Source: Monodelphis domestica
Taxonomy: Eukaryota > Chordata > Mammalia > Didelphimorphia > Didelphidae
Direction of reading: 5' to 3'
NCBI RefSeq assembly: GCF_027887165.1
Contig: NC_077228.1
Coordinates: forward strand, 208,746,643 to 208,810,642
Length of the DNA: 64,000 bases
A program made the translations under genes and the position numbers. Every line of letters begins with the position of its first letter. The first letter of the stretch is position 1. This document shows positions 21,057 through 32,096 of this stretch, piece after piece. Below the pieces are notes generated by a model, which was not told where the DNA came from, did not search any database, and was given only the letters and a program-made list of their open reading frames with translations.

Positions 21057-24000
21057 TAAATAAATGTTTACCAACTTGAGCCAACTGCTTTTCTGTCTCT
21101 TCTTCCCTCACCCCTCAAAATAAAAAAAGCTTCAAAACATCCCAAACCCTAACATACCTAAAACAGCGAAAAGGTAGAACAACAAAACAAAACACTTGGA
21201 CTCTTTTATGGATGGGTTACCTTTTCAGTTCTCTGACTCTTCTCTCATGTTCATTATGTATGACTATGACAGTGATGCATTCCTTCCCAACCACTATTCC
21301 GTGGAACAAGATTAAGAAGGATTTCTTGAGAATTGCAGATTCTTATTTGTTCTTCTAAGTATTAAATTATAAATGCATAAAATACTAGGTGGAAGTATTC
21401 TTGGGTATGGAATAGGGCATTATTTTCTCTATTTTACTTCAAAATTTCTCTGACTCTCCTTTTCCTTATGAGTTTTTTCTGTATTTCTAGATCCTGCTGA
21501 AGCAGTGTATATGTATTCCATTAATAAATTTGAAGCTCCACAGTGTTCTAAGGCAATATTAGCTTAAGAAATCCTGATGTAGGGTACATTTATCCCAACA
21601 TTCAGATTGAGGAAGAAATAGATCCTGGGAATGATTGCACTGACTGGTTACTTTAGTGGGAGAATGAGTGACAGTGAAGTAATTTACTACAGATACATTC
21701 TGACCACTTGGATTACTGGCCTTCTTTCTCTTAGACAAAGGTGATAGTGATTAAATAAATATATAATATGTGTATGTATATTTTTCCCTTGAATATCACT
21801 GTATTCTGTACTTTGGATTGGGAAATTATCTGCTATTTTACAATTATACACATTTTTGAGATTGGCAGGAATACTTTTGCTTATGGTATCCACATTTTAT
21901 TTCAGAGACTAGAAACAGGATATTCGTTGGAAAAGGTAAACTAATATCTCAAAATTCTTTCACATTTTGGACTTATGAACTTTGTGGGTTTTTTTAAACC
22001 TTGAGGGCATTCATCTGTTCAATTTAGTCTATCATGTTTTTTTGAGGACTAGCTATTCTTCTTATAGTTTATAAAGATGGCGATATTAAGAGATTTATAT
22101 GATAGGGACTTCTTGCTCCACCTTCCATGTAATAGGGGACCTTCCCATCCCCACTATACTGAAAATAAACTACCATGTTTGGCCCTATTAAATATATTTT
22201 CTAGCACTCCTCTTTTGGTACAGTAATTGAATTAGTGAATTATTTTGGAAATTTGTTTGATTTTTAGTATTTTTTTTCTTAGAATGAATGTGACTCAACT
22301 ACCATATCTGCTTATTCTGCCTAGTTTAGTACTATAGTTCCTTGGAAAGGAATGCACTATATAAAGGTAAATATAGACTTCCTTATAATTGTGTGGAACA
22401 ACTTATTAATTATTTGTTTGAACGGAATCTCCAGCAGCAAATGCTACTAGATTTCAAGAAATTAAAAATGAAAATTTTAAGGGTAAAGAAGATGTATATG
22501 TTTTGAAAATATATATTCCTTACAAACTTGAAATATGAGGTTTATCATCACTGGCTCTTAAGTCGCAGTCAATTGTAAAGGAAGCTTTTTGTCAGAGGAG
22601 GCAGTACTCATACTGGTGATATCTTGAATATTTTTGAATTCTGTGTAAATTGTATTGAAGTTGCAATAGGTGAAAAATTGAACAGTTTAGGACCTCCAAA
22701 GAAGTATTATGTTGAAAGTATTTGTAGAAATAGTTGAATTAACGAATTCTCTTAGAATAAATTTCCTTTAGATTGCAATTAGTTTGAAATTGGTTGTATT
22801 AGAAAAAGGCTATACCCCCCCTGCAAAAAAACCCCCAAATCCCAAAACAAATCAAACTAATTCAAACAAAATGTTACTTCAGCTTCGATATTATTTTCGA
22901 CATAGAATACATAAACACTTATCTTTTTAAGAGGCAGGATAGCTACAAGATACACACGTTTGGGAATCCTAGATTCCATGTTGACAAATTTAAATGCTGT
23001 TCTGTGAGCCATGATTCTAGAGAAAGAAGATATTTGATGGAGATATTTTGAAAGAAACTGGAGTAGACTTGATTGGTGTCTTGGATTAAGGTAAAGGAAA
23101 ACTTTGTTGGGAGAACTTTTTAACTTATGTAGAAACATTATAAAGAGAATTCAGTGAGGAGTGGGACTGGAGAAAGTGACCATTGAGAGATGATTTAACA
23201 GAAGTTATAAAACAGAAGATAAGGAAAAGTGTTTTTTCTAATTGATCTCTTTTAACTTTTAATTTTTTAAGAACAGAATTCTTGAAAATAGGTTTTGAAT
23301 ATTCTGAATTAACCTAATAGTGGAATTGCATTTCCAGAAACAAGGAGAAGTCAGAGAGATGATTATAGGTGAATCTGAACTTAATTGATTATTTAATGAA
23401 AGATGTCATGATTTAGTAACTAATGAAGAAATTTCCAAACCCACCTGAGGATTGCAGTAGATTGATGAGAATAAATACAGGAACAAATTATTTAGTGGGC
23501 CGAGGAGTGACTTATAAATTAGTGTGGCCAATCCCCTAAAAGTCCTTTTTTAAGTCCCAAAACTTCTTGTCATGCTGTATGGGCATAGAATTCAATAGCT
23601 ATGTCTAAGTATGCACGTAGCAAATTCCTTTGGATAGAGTTTTTGCTTATCTTCATAGGGGACCAAAATTAATAAGGCCAATTTTAGGTAAAATAATGAC
23701 TTGGAAAACATTTATTTTCATTATCTCAGATTTGCTGTTCTCTACTTTTACATTTTCTATTAAAGCCCTTAACCTTCCTTCAGGTGCTTTTGTAATTGTG
23801 TTTCCCTTAAACTGGCCCTTCCTCCTCTCTCTTCTCTTCCCTGAACTTCCTCTCCTCTCTCCTCCTTTCTTCTTCTCTCAGAAGAATGAGAAAAATTAAA
23901 TCAGTCATTTAAAAATTAATACTAATCAGTCAATTAAGAAGTTAAATTGCTCACTTGTTGCTGAATGACCCAAGGCAGGCAGGAAGGTAATATAGTTTCT

Positions 24001-24110
24001 TCAATTTATAGATCATTGTGCCTGATTTTGTTCTTAACCAGAATTCCAGACTGTATTGCTTAAAGGATAGCTTGTGAACATATAATTTTAAAAAGTAAAT
24101 GGTGATTAGT
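21057..24110. other. Presumed intronic sequence, no feature recognised
   Basis: About 3 kb without recognisable genes or young repeats. It includes a pyrimidine-rich run at about 23815-23880. Short open frames have no recognisable domains. Confidence 0.45.
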
Positions 24111-24114
24111 GTAA

Positions 24115-24425
24115 CTTAGAATGAGTTTGCCCAGAACATATCAGACTAACTTCATTTCCTTTTTTAACAGGGATCAAGGGAATACAATGCATATAATAAA
24201 CCTGGATTTCAGCAAGATATTTGACAAAATCTCTCATTAGGTCCTTGTGGACAAGCTGGAGAAAAGTGAGTTGGATGATAGTATAGTTAGGAGGATTCAG
24301 ACTGCATGCAGAAAGGGCAATGAAAATTAATGTCAACCTGGAGGAGATCTTTAATAGAGTCCCCGAATTCTTAACTCTATTTTGATAAACATTTTTTACC
24401 AGTAATTTGGATGAAGAAATGGCTG
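24115..24425 (+). pseudogene. CR1-type LINE reverse-transcriptase fragment
   Basis: The sequence encodes, with frameshifts and stops, the CR1 reverse-transcriptase block around an NLDFSK-F-DKI-like motif ('aacctggatttcagcaagat' then 'atttgacaaaatctctcat') and continues to 'tagagtccccgaat', matching the usual SGVPQG position. Only about 300 bp remain; inactive. Confidence 0.65.
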
Positions 24426-25150
24426 ACGTGCAGAAATTTGATTGACCATCATTTCCCATTGTATACCAAAAAAATGCCAAATGGATATAGAACTTAGACA
24501 TAAAAAGTAACCCAATAAATCAAATTAGTGGAAAAAGAAAGAGTTCATGAATAAATAAAAGATTTTCTCTCAGAAAATAAAATAGAAAATTTCAATTATA
24601 TAAAATTGAAACATTTTTGTACAAACTGAATGCAGTTAAAATTAGAGGGAAACAGGTATCAGGAAGAAAACATTTTGTAGTTAAGTTTCTCTGTTAATGG
24701 ACTCATATCCAAGATAGATAAAGAGTTGTTTCAAGTTTATAAGACAAAAAGTCATTCCACAGTAGATAAATGGTTAAAGGATGTTAACAGTTTTCTAAGG
24801 AAGAAATCCTATCAATAACCATATGAAAAAAATGTTCCAAATCACTAATGATTAGAGAAATGTGAACTAAAGTATCCTTGAGCTTCCACCTCAAATCTAT
24901 CAGACTGAGAAAGAGGACAAAAGAGGAAAATAATAAATGTTGGAGGGATTGTGGGAAGACAGGCATACAGATGTAATGTTGATAGAGCTATGAATTAGTG
25001 TAGTAATTTGGAAAACTATTTGGAACTACATTTATAATACTTTAAAAGTTACTAAACTTTTGACCTAGCTTCATACTACTAGGGCTATATCTCAAATGAA
25101 CCAGGAGAACAATTTACATGACAGCATTACAATAAAAAAGCACTTTGGAA
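24426..25150 (+). pseudogene. Old L1 ORF2 C-terminal and 3' fragment
   Basis: Sense-strand L1 ORF2 end: 'atgccaaatggatatagaac', 'catttttgtacaaact', 'aatcactaatgattagagaa', 'tgttggagggattgtgggaa' and 'acttttgacctagcttcata'. Stops and frameshifts throughout. It is followed by a different L1 copy from about 25200. Confidence 0.7.
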
Positions 25151-25468
25151 AAAAAGAAAATGACTTACTAGTTTCAAAAATGTAAAACTAGTGTATTCAC
25201 AAGAAATGAAGAAGAAATAGAAAGCTGCAGTAAAAGAAACTTTTTTGCTCAAATATATGCCAACAAAATCAACAACTTATCTGAAGTAAGTGAATATTTT
25301 CAAGGCCATAAAACAGAAGAGTTTAAGCAACATAATTTCAGAGGAAGAAATTGAACAAGTCATAATGAACTAACAAATTTAAAAATTTCAGGCCTAGATG
25401 GATTCACAAGTGAATTCTATCAAACATTCAAAGAACAATTAATTCTAATGTCATAAATTGTTTACAAA

Positions 25469-26012
25469 GAATATTCAGAGCTGTGCTCTTTGTGGTGGCA
25501 AAAAAAATGGAAAATGAGGGGATGCCCTCCAATTGGAGAATGACTGAAGAAATTGTGGTATTTGGTGATGGAATACTATTGTGCTCAAAGGAATAATAAA
25601 CTGGAGGAATTCCCTGTGAACTGGAATGACCTCCAGGAGAACATTGTAGATACACTGTGATACAATCAAATGTATCTCCATTAGTGGCAATGCAGTGATC
25701 CAGGACAGTTCTGAAGGATGTATGAGAACGATACCCACATTCAGAGGAAAATGTGTGGGAGTAGAAACACAGAAGAAAAACAACTGCTTGATTACATGGG
25801 TCAAGGGGTATATGATTGGGGATGTGAACTCTAAACGATCATCCTAGTGCAAACAATAACAACGTGGAAATAGGTTCTGATCAAGGACACATGTAAAACC
25901 TAGTGGAATTGCGCATCAACTACCGGAAGGGTTTGGGGGAGGTGAGGGAAAGAATATGATTCTTGTAACCAAGGAATAATGTTCTAAATTGATTAATTAA
26001 ATAAAATTTAAA
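25469..26012 (+). mobile_element. 5'-truncated L1 insertion with 14-bp target duplication
   Basis: Contains the last ORF2 codons ('aatgaggggatgccc', 'ggaatactattgtgctcaaa') and a complete 3' UTR ending 'taaccaaggaataatgttct' plus an A/T tail. The target duplication aaattgtttacaaa is identical at 25455-25468 and 26013-26026. It belongs to the same young family as the L1s at 36921 and 53190. Confidence 0.93.
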
Positions 26013-26261
26013 AAATTGTTTACAAAAATATCAAGGTAAGAGATCCTCCTAGATTCATTAAAATGTTTAATAGTGTATATTTAAAATTAAGAGCTACCAT
26101 TATTTGTAATTGAAATAAACTAGAATCCTTTCTAATAGTTAGAGGTGAAACAAGGATGTTCATTGCTACTGTTTCTGTTTGACATAGTACTAGAAATTCA
26201 GGCCCTAGGAATAAAACAAGAAAAAGAAATGGAGGGAATAGCCATAACTAAAGAAGAAATA

Positions 26262-26408
26262 GAATTTAAATCTGGCCTCAAATGCTTCTTAACTGTGTAA
26301 CCATGGGCAAGTCACTTAAACCCAATTGCCTAGCCCTATTGCTCTTCTACCTTGGAAAGAATACTTGGTATTGATTCTAAGACAGAAGGTAAGGGTATTA
26401 AAAAAAAG
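26262..26408 (+). mobile_element. L1-tailed tRNA SINE, 5'-truncated
   Basis: Begins inside the B-box area ('tttaaatctggcctcaaatg'), then 'gggcaagtcacttaaaccca', 'tgcctagccctattgctctt' and 'gacagaaggtaagggtatta' and an A-run. The tRNA-like head is missing. Confidence 0.75.
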
Positions 26409-27016
26409 AAAATAACTACAGAATATATATTAAATACTTGGACCTTTACCTTCCAGGTTATGCACAAAATCTATATAAATACATCTATAAACAGTTGTGT
26501 TTGGAAATATACACCCAAATAATTGGAAAAAACATGAATTGCTTATTGGTAGGATGGACCAGTATAATTGAAATGACAATACTACCTACACTTAAGTTAA
26601 TTTGTTTTTTCAATACCATACCAATCAAACTACCAAAGGATTATTTTATGGCATTAGAAAAAGTAATAAAATTCACAGGAAGGAAAAAAATATGAAGAAT
26701 CTTAAGATAAATAATAAAAATAAATGGGAATTAGGGGACCTCACAATGCTAGATTTCAAGCTATACTATGAAGGAGAGATTATTAAAACAATTTGCTACT
26801 GGTTATAAATAGAAAGGTTGATCAGTGAAACAGGTATGCAATATATATAATATATATAATAAAATAAAAATATAAGTATTTTAAATAAAAATATGTAATA
26901 ATAAAATTAAAAATAAAAAAATAAGAATAAACACCATTTGACAAAAACTGCTTGGAAAATTGACCCACCGGAGAAATTCAACGTGGACCTCATATCGTAT
27001 ACCAAGATATGTTTTA

Positions 27017-28003
27017 TTTTATTTTATTTTCAAAGGACATACACAATTTAATACATTTGAGAGTATTGAATTGCTTTCCAAAAATCCCAGACCAATTAAC
27101 AGTTTTACTAACAATGCATTAATTTGCTATTTTCTCAAAACCTCTCCAACATCTTAACTTTCCTTTTTTATCAACTTTGCCAAACTGAATGGTACAGGCA
27201 TGGCATACCTTAGAGATATTGTGGGTTCAGTCCAGAACACCACAGTAAAGCAACTATTACAATAATACAAGTCACATGAATTATTTTGTTTCCTAGTACA
27301 TGTAAAAGTTATGTTTCTATATTGTACTGTAGTTTATGTTTTTCCTTTTTTATTTGAAAAAATTTAATTAATTGATTTAGAATATTTTCCCGTGGTTTCA
27401 GGATTCATGTTTTTTCCCTCCCCTCTTTTCTCCTCCCTCCCAGAGACAATGAGCAGTTCCACTGGATTTTACATGTGTCATTGATCAGGATCCATTTCCA
27501 TATTATTAATATTTGCATTAGGGTGATCTTTTAGAGTCTACGTTCCTAGTCATAGTCCCATCTACCCATGTGATCAAGCAATTGTTTTTCTTCTGTGTTT
27601 CTACTCCCACAGGTGTTTTTCTGGATGTAGATAGCATTCTTTCTCAAAGGTCCCTCAGAATTGTCCTGAATTATTGCATTACTGCTAGTAGAGAAGTCCA
27701 TTACATTTGATTGTGCCACAGTGTATCAGTCTCTGTGTATAAGGTTCTCCTGGGTCTGCTCCTTTCACTCTGCATCAATTCCTGGAGGTCTTTCCAGTTC
27801 ACATGGAATTCCTTCAGTTCATTATTCCTTTGAACACAATAGTATTCTATCACCAACAGATACTACAGTTTGTTCAGCCATTCCCCAATCGTAGGGCATC
27901 CCCTCATTTGCCAATTTTTTGTCACCACATGGAGTGAGGCTTTTTTGTACAAGTCTTTTTCCGTATTACTTCTTTGGGGTATAAACCTAGCAGTGCTATG
28001 GCT
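27017..28003 (-). mobile_element. Antisense L1 insertion with probable 3' transduction
   Basis: A 15-bp target duplication, ccaagatatgtttta at 27002-27016 and ccaagatgtgtttta at 28004-28018 (14 of 15 identical), encloses a three-part insert. Read on the minus strand it has a 5'-truncated L1 3' end (28003 down to about 27345), then about 310 bp of unrelated sequence (a Tigger piece and an older L1 piece, 27344-27032), then an A-rich tail (the 'ttttattttatttt' at 27017-27031). The host L1 frame reads TKI-F-NWV across the repaired site, confirming the target. The layout fits read-through of a weak L1 polyadenylation signal with copying of downstream DNA. Confidence 0.75.
27193..27344 (-). repeat. 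Tigger-type (pogo/mariner) transposon fragment
   Basis: 'acaggcatggcatacc', 'agagatattgtgggttcagt', 'ccagaacaccacagtaaagc' and 'aaaagttatgttt' closely follow the end of human Tigger1-type elements. It sits inside the larger L1 insertion unit. No transposase coding is left. Confidence 0.7.
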
Positions 28004-28362
28004 CCAAGATGTGTTTTAATTGGGTACGTGGCCTAAATATAAAAGGTTACATCATGAGAAAATGAGAGAAACTTGGAAAAATTATCTACTAGATGTATGG
28101 ATAAAAGAAAAGATCATGGCCAAATGTGATAATCACATAAGAGAAAATGAATGATATCAGATACATAAAATGTTTGTTTGCGTATCGAATAAAGCTAATA
28201 TTAAAAGGGAAACATTAACTGCAGGAAATTTTTTATGGTAGGTTTCTTAGGTACAGGATTTATTTGCAAGATATATAAGGAACTATTTTCAAATTTATTA
28301 TAAATTTATTTTCTCCTTGAGAATTGGTCCAAGGATATGAACAGGAGTCCAACAAGGCAAGA

Positions 28363-28767
28363 ACTCCCCCCTCCGCCCCCCACTCTGCCCCTGGCCCCAA
28401 GTTCATTACTAGAAAGGCAGAGGGACTTGGGCAGAGCTGTTCCCCTCCCCGTCTCCATCATACCTGATGACATTTTCCCCACCCCCCTCCTGCCAGCAGC
28501 CAATGGGAGCACAAAGGGGATAAGGTGGGCAGCTCACAAGTGGCAGAGCACAAGTGGCAGAGCTGGAGGGTAGCAGAGTGCTCAGGCCACTCTCCCTCTC
28601 TGTACTCGCTGAGGTCATTCCTCACTTCATCTGCTCTTCCACCCAGCAGCCCAGTGGGAGTACTTTCTCCCTTCCCAGTGTGGGGTAAGGTGGGGAGGGG
28701 CTCAGCACCTGGTCTGTGAGATGGGGGCTGGGTCTGGCACTCCGTCTCTAAAAGGTTCACCATCACT
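28363..28767 (-). mobile_element. hAT MITE, one end truncated
   Basis: Its right end, read on the minus strand, is CAGTGATGGTGAACCTTTT, the same terminus as the MITE at 1119. Internal blocks such as 'tttctagtaatgaa' and 'ggggaacagct' are shared. Bases 28768-28775 (acctaggg) may be one copy of the target duplication. The other terminus is missing, and part of the host L1 may have been lost with it. Confidence 0.75.
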
Positions 28768-29449
28768 GACCTAGGGTATCAATAGTCACATGAAAAAATG
28801 GTCCAAATCACTTCTATTTAGAGAAATGCAAATTAAAGCAATTCTGAATGGAAAAAAAAGGAAAATGATACATTTTGGAGGGGAATATGGACATATTGAT
28901 ACATTGTTGGTGGACTTATGAATTGATATAGCCATTCTGGAAAGCAGTTTGGAATTATACACAAAAAATGACTAAATAGTACTTAATCTTTGATCCAATT
29001 ATGTCACTGCCAGGTGTATCCCAACGAAATAAAAGAAAAAGGAAAAGAGTCTTTATGTACAAAAATATTTTTAGCAAGTCTTTTTGTGGTAACAAAAGAA
29101 CCTGGAAAATGTTCATCAATTGAGAATTGGCTGGTTAAGTTGTGATATATGAATTTCTTATGTAAAAAATGAGGAAATAAATGATTTAAAAAAAGACATG
29201 TAAATTCTTCTATGGACTGATGCAGAGTGAGGTAAAAGAACCAGAAGAACAATTTATGCTATAACATTAATATAAAAATTAATATTTTTGAGGCTTTGAT
29301 AAATTAATGAAGAATGAAATGTACAGTACCAGGAGAATAATTTATACAATAACAAATTGTAAAAGTAGTTTTGAAAGTTGTAACAACTGTGATCAATACA
29401 ATGATCATTCGCTATTCTGGAAGATTGATGATGAAACAAGCAATCCAAT

Positions 29450-29828
29450 ACAGCACAGTGATATTCCATTACACTCATATACCATGATTTGTTTAACTTT
29501 TTTCCAGCTGAAGGGCATCTGCTTTATTTCCAGTTCTTTGCTATTACACAAAATGATGCTATAAATATTTTGGTGAATATTGAGACTTTTTCTTTTGGAG
29601 TATATTCCTAGCAGTGGAATTTTTGGGTCAAAAGGTGTGGACATTTTAGTTACTTAATATCCATAATTTTAACTTGCTTCCAGTATGGTTGAACAGCTCT
29701 ACCAGAAATGTAATAGTATGCCTGTCTTTCCACAACATCTCTAACATTGATTAGTTCCTTCTTTTGTAATTTGTAATTTGCCAATTTATTGGGTGTGAGA
29801 TGGTTACCTGAGGGTTTTTTGATGTTAG
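29450..29828 (-). repeat. Old L1 ORF2-end fragment, antisense
   Basis: Antisense ORF2 C-terminal words: 'atatattc'-type blocks including 'gggtcaaaaggtgtggacat', 'ccacaacatctctaaca' and 'gggtgtgagatggttacct'. Strongly diverged. Confidence 0.6.
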
Positions 29829-30378
29829 TGAATTTAAAAAATTCAATTTTATTTTAAGATCTGCCTTTTCTCACTCCTATCTTCTCATCCACATATCCCA
29901 TTGAGGAAGCAAGGAAAACAAAACCTATCACAGACATGTATATAGTCGAGCAAAAACAATTTCCCTCATTGGCAAAAACAAACCAAAAAATGAACTTTCA
30001 ACCTATACGTTTGAGTCTTTCACTTCTCTCTTCGGAGATATATAGCAAGTTTCATCATGAATCCCCTGGAATTATGGTTAGGTATTATGTTAGAGTTTCT
30101 TAAGTTTTTGAAAATTTTTTGTCTTTAGAGTAAGTTGTTTTTTATATAAAATGTTCTACTGGTTCTGCTCACTTCACTTAGCATCATTTCATACAAGTCT
30201 TCCCATGTTTCTCTGAAACCATTTCCTTCATCATTATTTACAGCATGATAGTATTTCATCCTTTTTATATACCATAAGTTACTAAGCCATTCCCCAATTG
30301 AGAAGAACCTCATTGGTTTCCAGACCTTTACCATCACAAAATAGAGCAGAATTAAAATTTTTTGTGTTTTTAAGTCTT

Positions 30379-31202
30379 GTAAGAGAGAAATCAGATCCAG
30401 CATGAAAAAAAGAGCAACTCAATTGGGGGAAGGGCAAGGAAGATGGAGAATTCCAGGAAGGAACACAGAAGAGCTGAGGAGAAAATTGCCAGATCACCTC
30501 ACTTCTCTTTGGGAGTACTCCTGTAGTGGTTGATCTGAGAGAAACCTCTGAGACAGAAGACCTTTCTGAGCATTGATCACTTCTCATTGAACCCCAAATC
30601 CCTTGGATCCAGCTGAAGATAAAGGAGTGGGTGGGACTTTGTTAGGAAGCCATTCACTCAAAGAACTCTCTCCATTCCCTGAAATTTGTCCTTTGAATTT
30701 CATGCTACTATTAAGCAAGATAAAAGTCAGGACAGATCTCACAACTGACAAGGAGGGTCAGGCAGATAGCCTGAGCCCTCAGGATTTGGGGAGGGGATCA
30801 GTTGTTAACTCATAGGGATTTTCCATTTCCCATTTTCCTTATCCAACAACCCCACTCTCCCTATCTTGTGTGTCCCTTTAGAATAAAAGAATTATTGCTC
30901 TTACACCAAGTTTGTCTGCCTCATAGCATCAAAGAAGGGAACTGAAGCTTGGGGAGGAAAACCATACTTTCTCCTTAAGGGTGGAGAGTCAGCTTCAGTC
31001 CTTAACCTTTATACTCATCTCAGATCCTGAAGGGACATATTCTGTCCCTCTAAAAGACAATTTGTGTTGTCTTCCCTAGAAGAAGAAAGGGGCGGGTCAT
31101 TCTATCCTATCTCTCCATCTTCTGGCTCTGTCACACCTCTCTCACTCTGTAGTCCCCAAAGTAAACAAACAATAGGTGACCCCATTCTGGTCATCTGTTA
31201 CA
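30379..31202 (+). repeat. 5' LTR of the ERV fragment
   Basis: An 824-bp LTR with inverted termini TGTAA...TTACA. A polyadenylation signal AATAAA lies at about 30883, followed by a T-rich/GT-containing stretch typical of R/U5. Just downstream, TGGCACCCCAGTAG from 31205 occupies the place of a tRNA primer binding site; I cannot assign the tRNA. Confidence 0.7.
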
Positions 31203-31474
31203 GGTGGCACCCCAGTAGTTGTATAAAAACAAGAATCCATCAACATTAGTTACACCTGGCAATTGGAAGAGTCTGAGGGTGGGGCAGCCATCTTGAGTTC
31301 AGAATCTTGAGAAAGCCTATACAATGATTCAAACTGACATCTTTGTTCCTGTAAAAAAGAGGCTTGTACAAATAACTGAATGAGGGGTGGACATAGAAAG
31401 AACAAAGATGTACCAGAAAATAATGTGGACCATCCTGGTGTTAGCCATATTGGCACACTGGTATTACTCCATAT

Positions 31475-32096
31475 TTGGAATCATTAACCAATATGGTTAA
31501 TGATGTTATAGGGGCAACTGTAAATACCATGAAGTATTGGGATCAAATATCAATTGAAATATTGATATTATGGCCAACCTTCCCTGCTGTGTATGATACT
31601 ATCATAATGATCTGGCAATTTTACACCACTCTCAGGAAGGAATTGAAAATAATCCTAGGCAGACATCAGCAACCTAGAGATAATAGACTTGACAAGATGT
31701 TCTCACAAATGGTAGTCATTACTGACATGTACCACTACTTCACAGCCAAGATGGAGAAACTGGGAAAGGGGAAGGAGCTTGTGACTGGGACTACTACCAA
31801 TGACAGAGACAAGGACACTGAAACTGTAACAACAGCTTTGACAGTAGGGATTTGTACTGAAAAAAAAAAAGGCAAATAAACAAACAGAACCAATGCAACC
31901 TGAAGGAGCAACAGGGGCACAGAAGATCATGCCTCTTAGGGACTATGCAAAAGTTACTCAAGATTCAGGAGTTTTGCATATGAAGGTACACAAATCTTTC
32001 AGTGTCCAGGACTTAGAGACCCTAAAAAAGACGATGCCTAGATTTTGTTCCAAGCCCTATAAATGTCTTCTTGAGCTGAAAAGAACACTTAAATTA
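31475..32096 (+). pseudogene. Broken retroviral gag fragment
   Basis: Two frames read as Gag. The first, 31475-31879, gives about 134 residues with no ATG at its start; it is of matrix type by position. The second, 31893-32096, has the capsid-like run PLRDY...VHKSFSVQDLETLKK...PY-CLLELKR, continuing beyond a stop to an FEDMEILLSELF segment. The PLR-start and the F-x-x-x-DL pattern resemble the N-terminus of gammaretrovirus-like capsid. Coding is interrupted by a frameshift and at least one stop; the capsid C-terminus and nucleocapsid are absent. Confidence 0.6.

Larger units (their letters stand above)
25200..29440 (+). pseudogene. Old L1 ORF2 remnant split by four later insertions
   Basis: Reassembles by order and orientation as one old L1: finger/RT entry at about 25200-25468, the KQGC-SLL block at about 26145-26190 (gtgaaacaaggatgttcatt), the WT-IIEMTILP region at about 26540-26600, the YTKI-FNWV region broken at 27002-27016/28004-28018, then the C-terminal region and 3' UTR to about 29440. 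Later insertions are an L1 at 25469-26012, a SINE at 26262-26408, an antisense L1 at 27017-28003 and a hAT at 28363-28767. All frames are broken. Confidence 0.75.

Noticed and set aside
22857..23138. 93-codon minus-strand frame in the presumed intron
   Set aside because: No domain, low complexity and no splice signals around it; length is within chance for AT-rich DNA.
24106..24501. 131-codon minus-strand frame
   Set aside because: It is the antisense shadow of the CR1 fragment and the following old L1.
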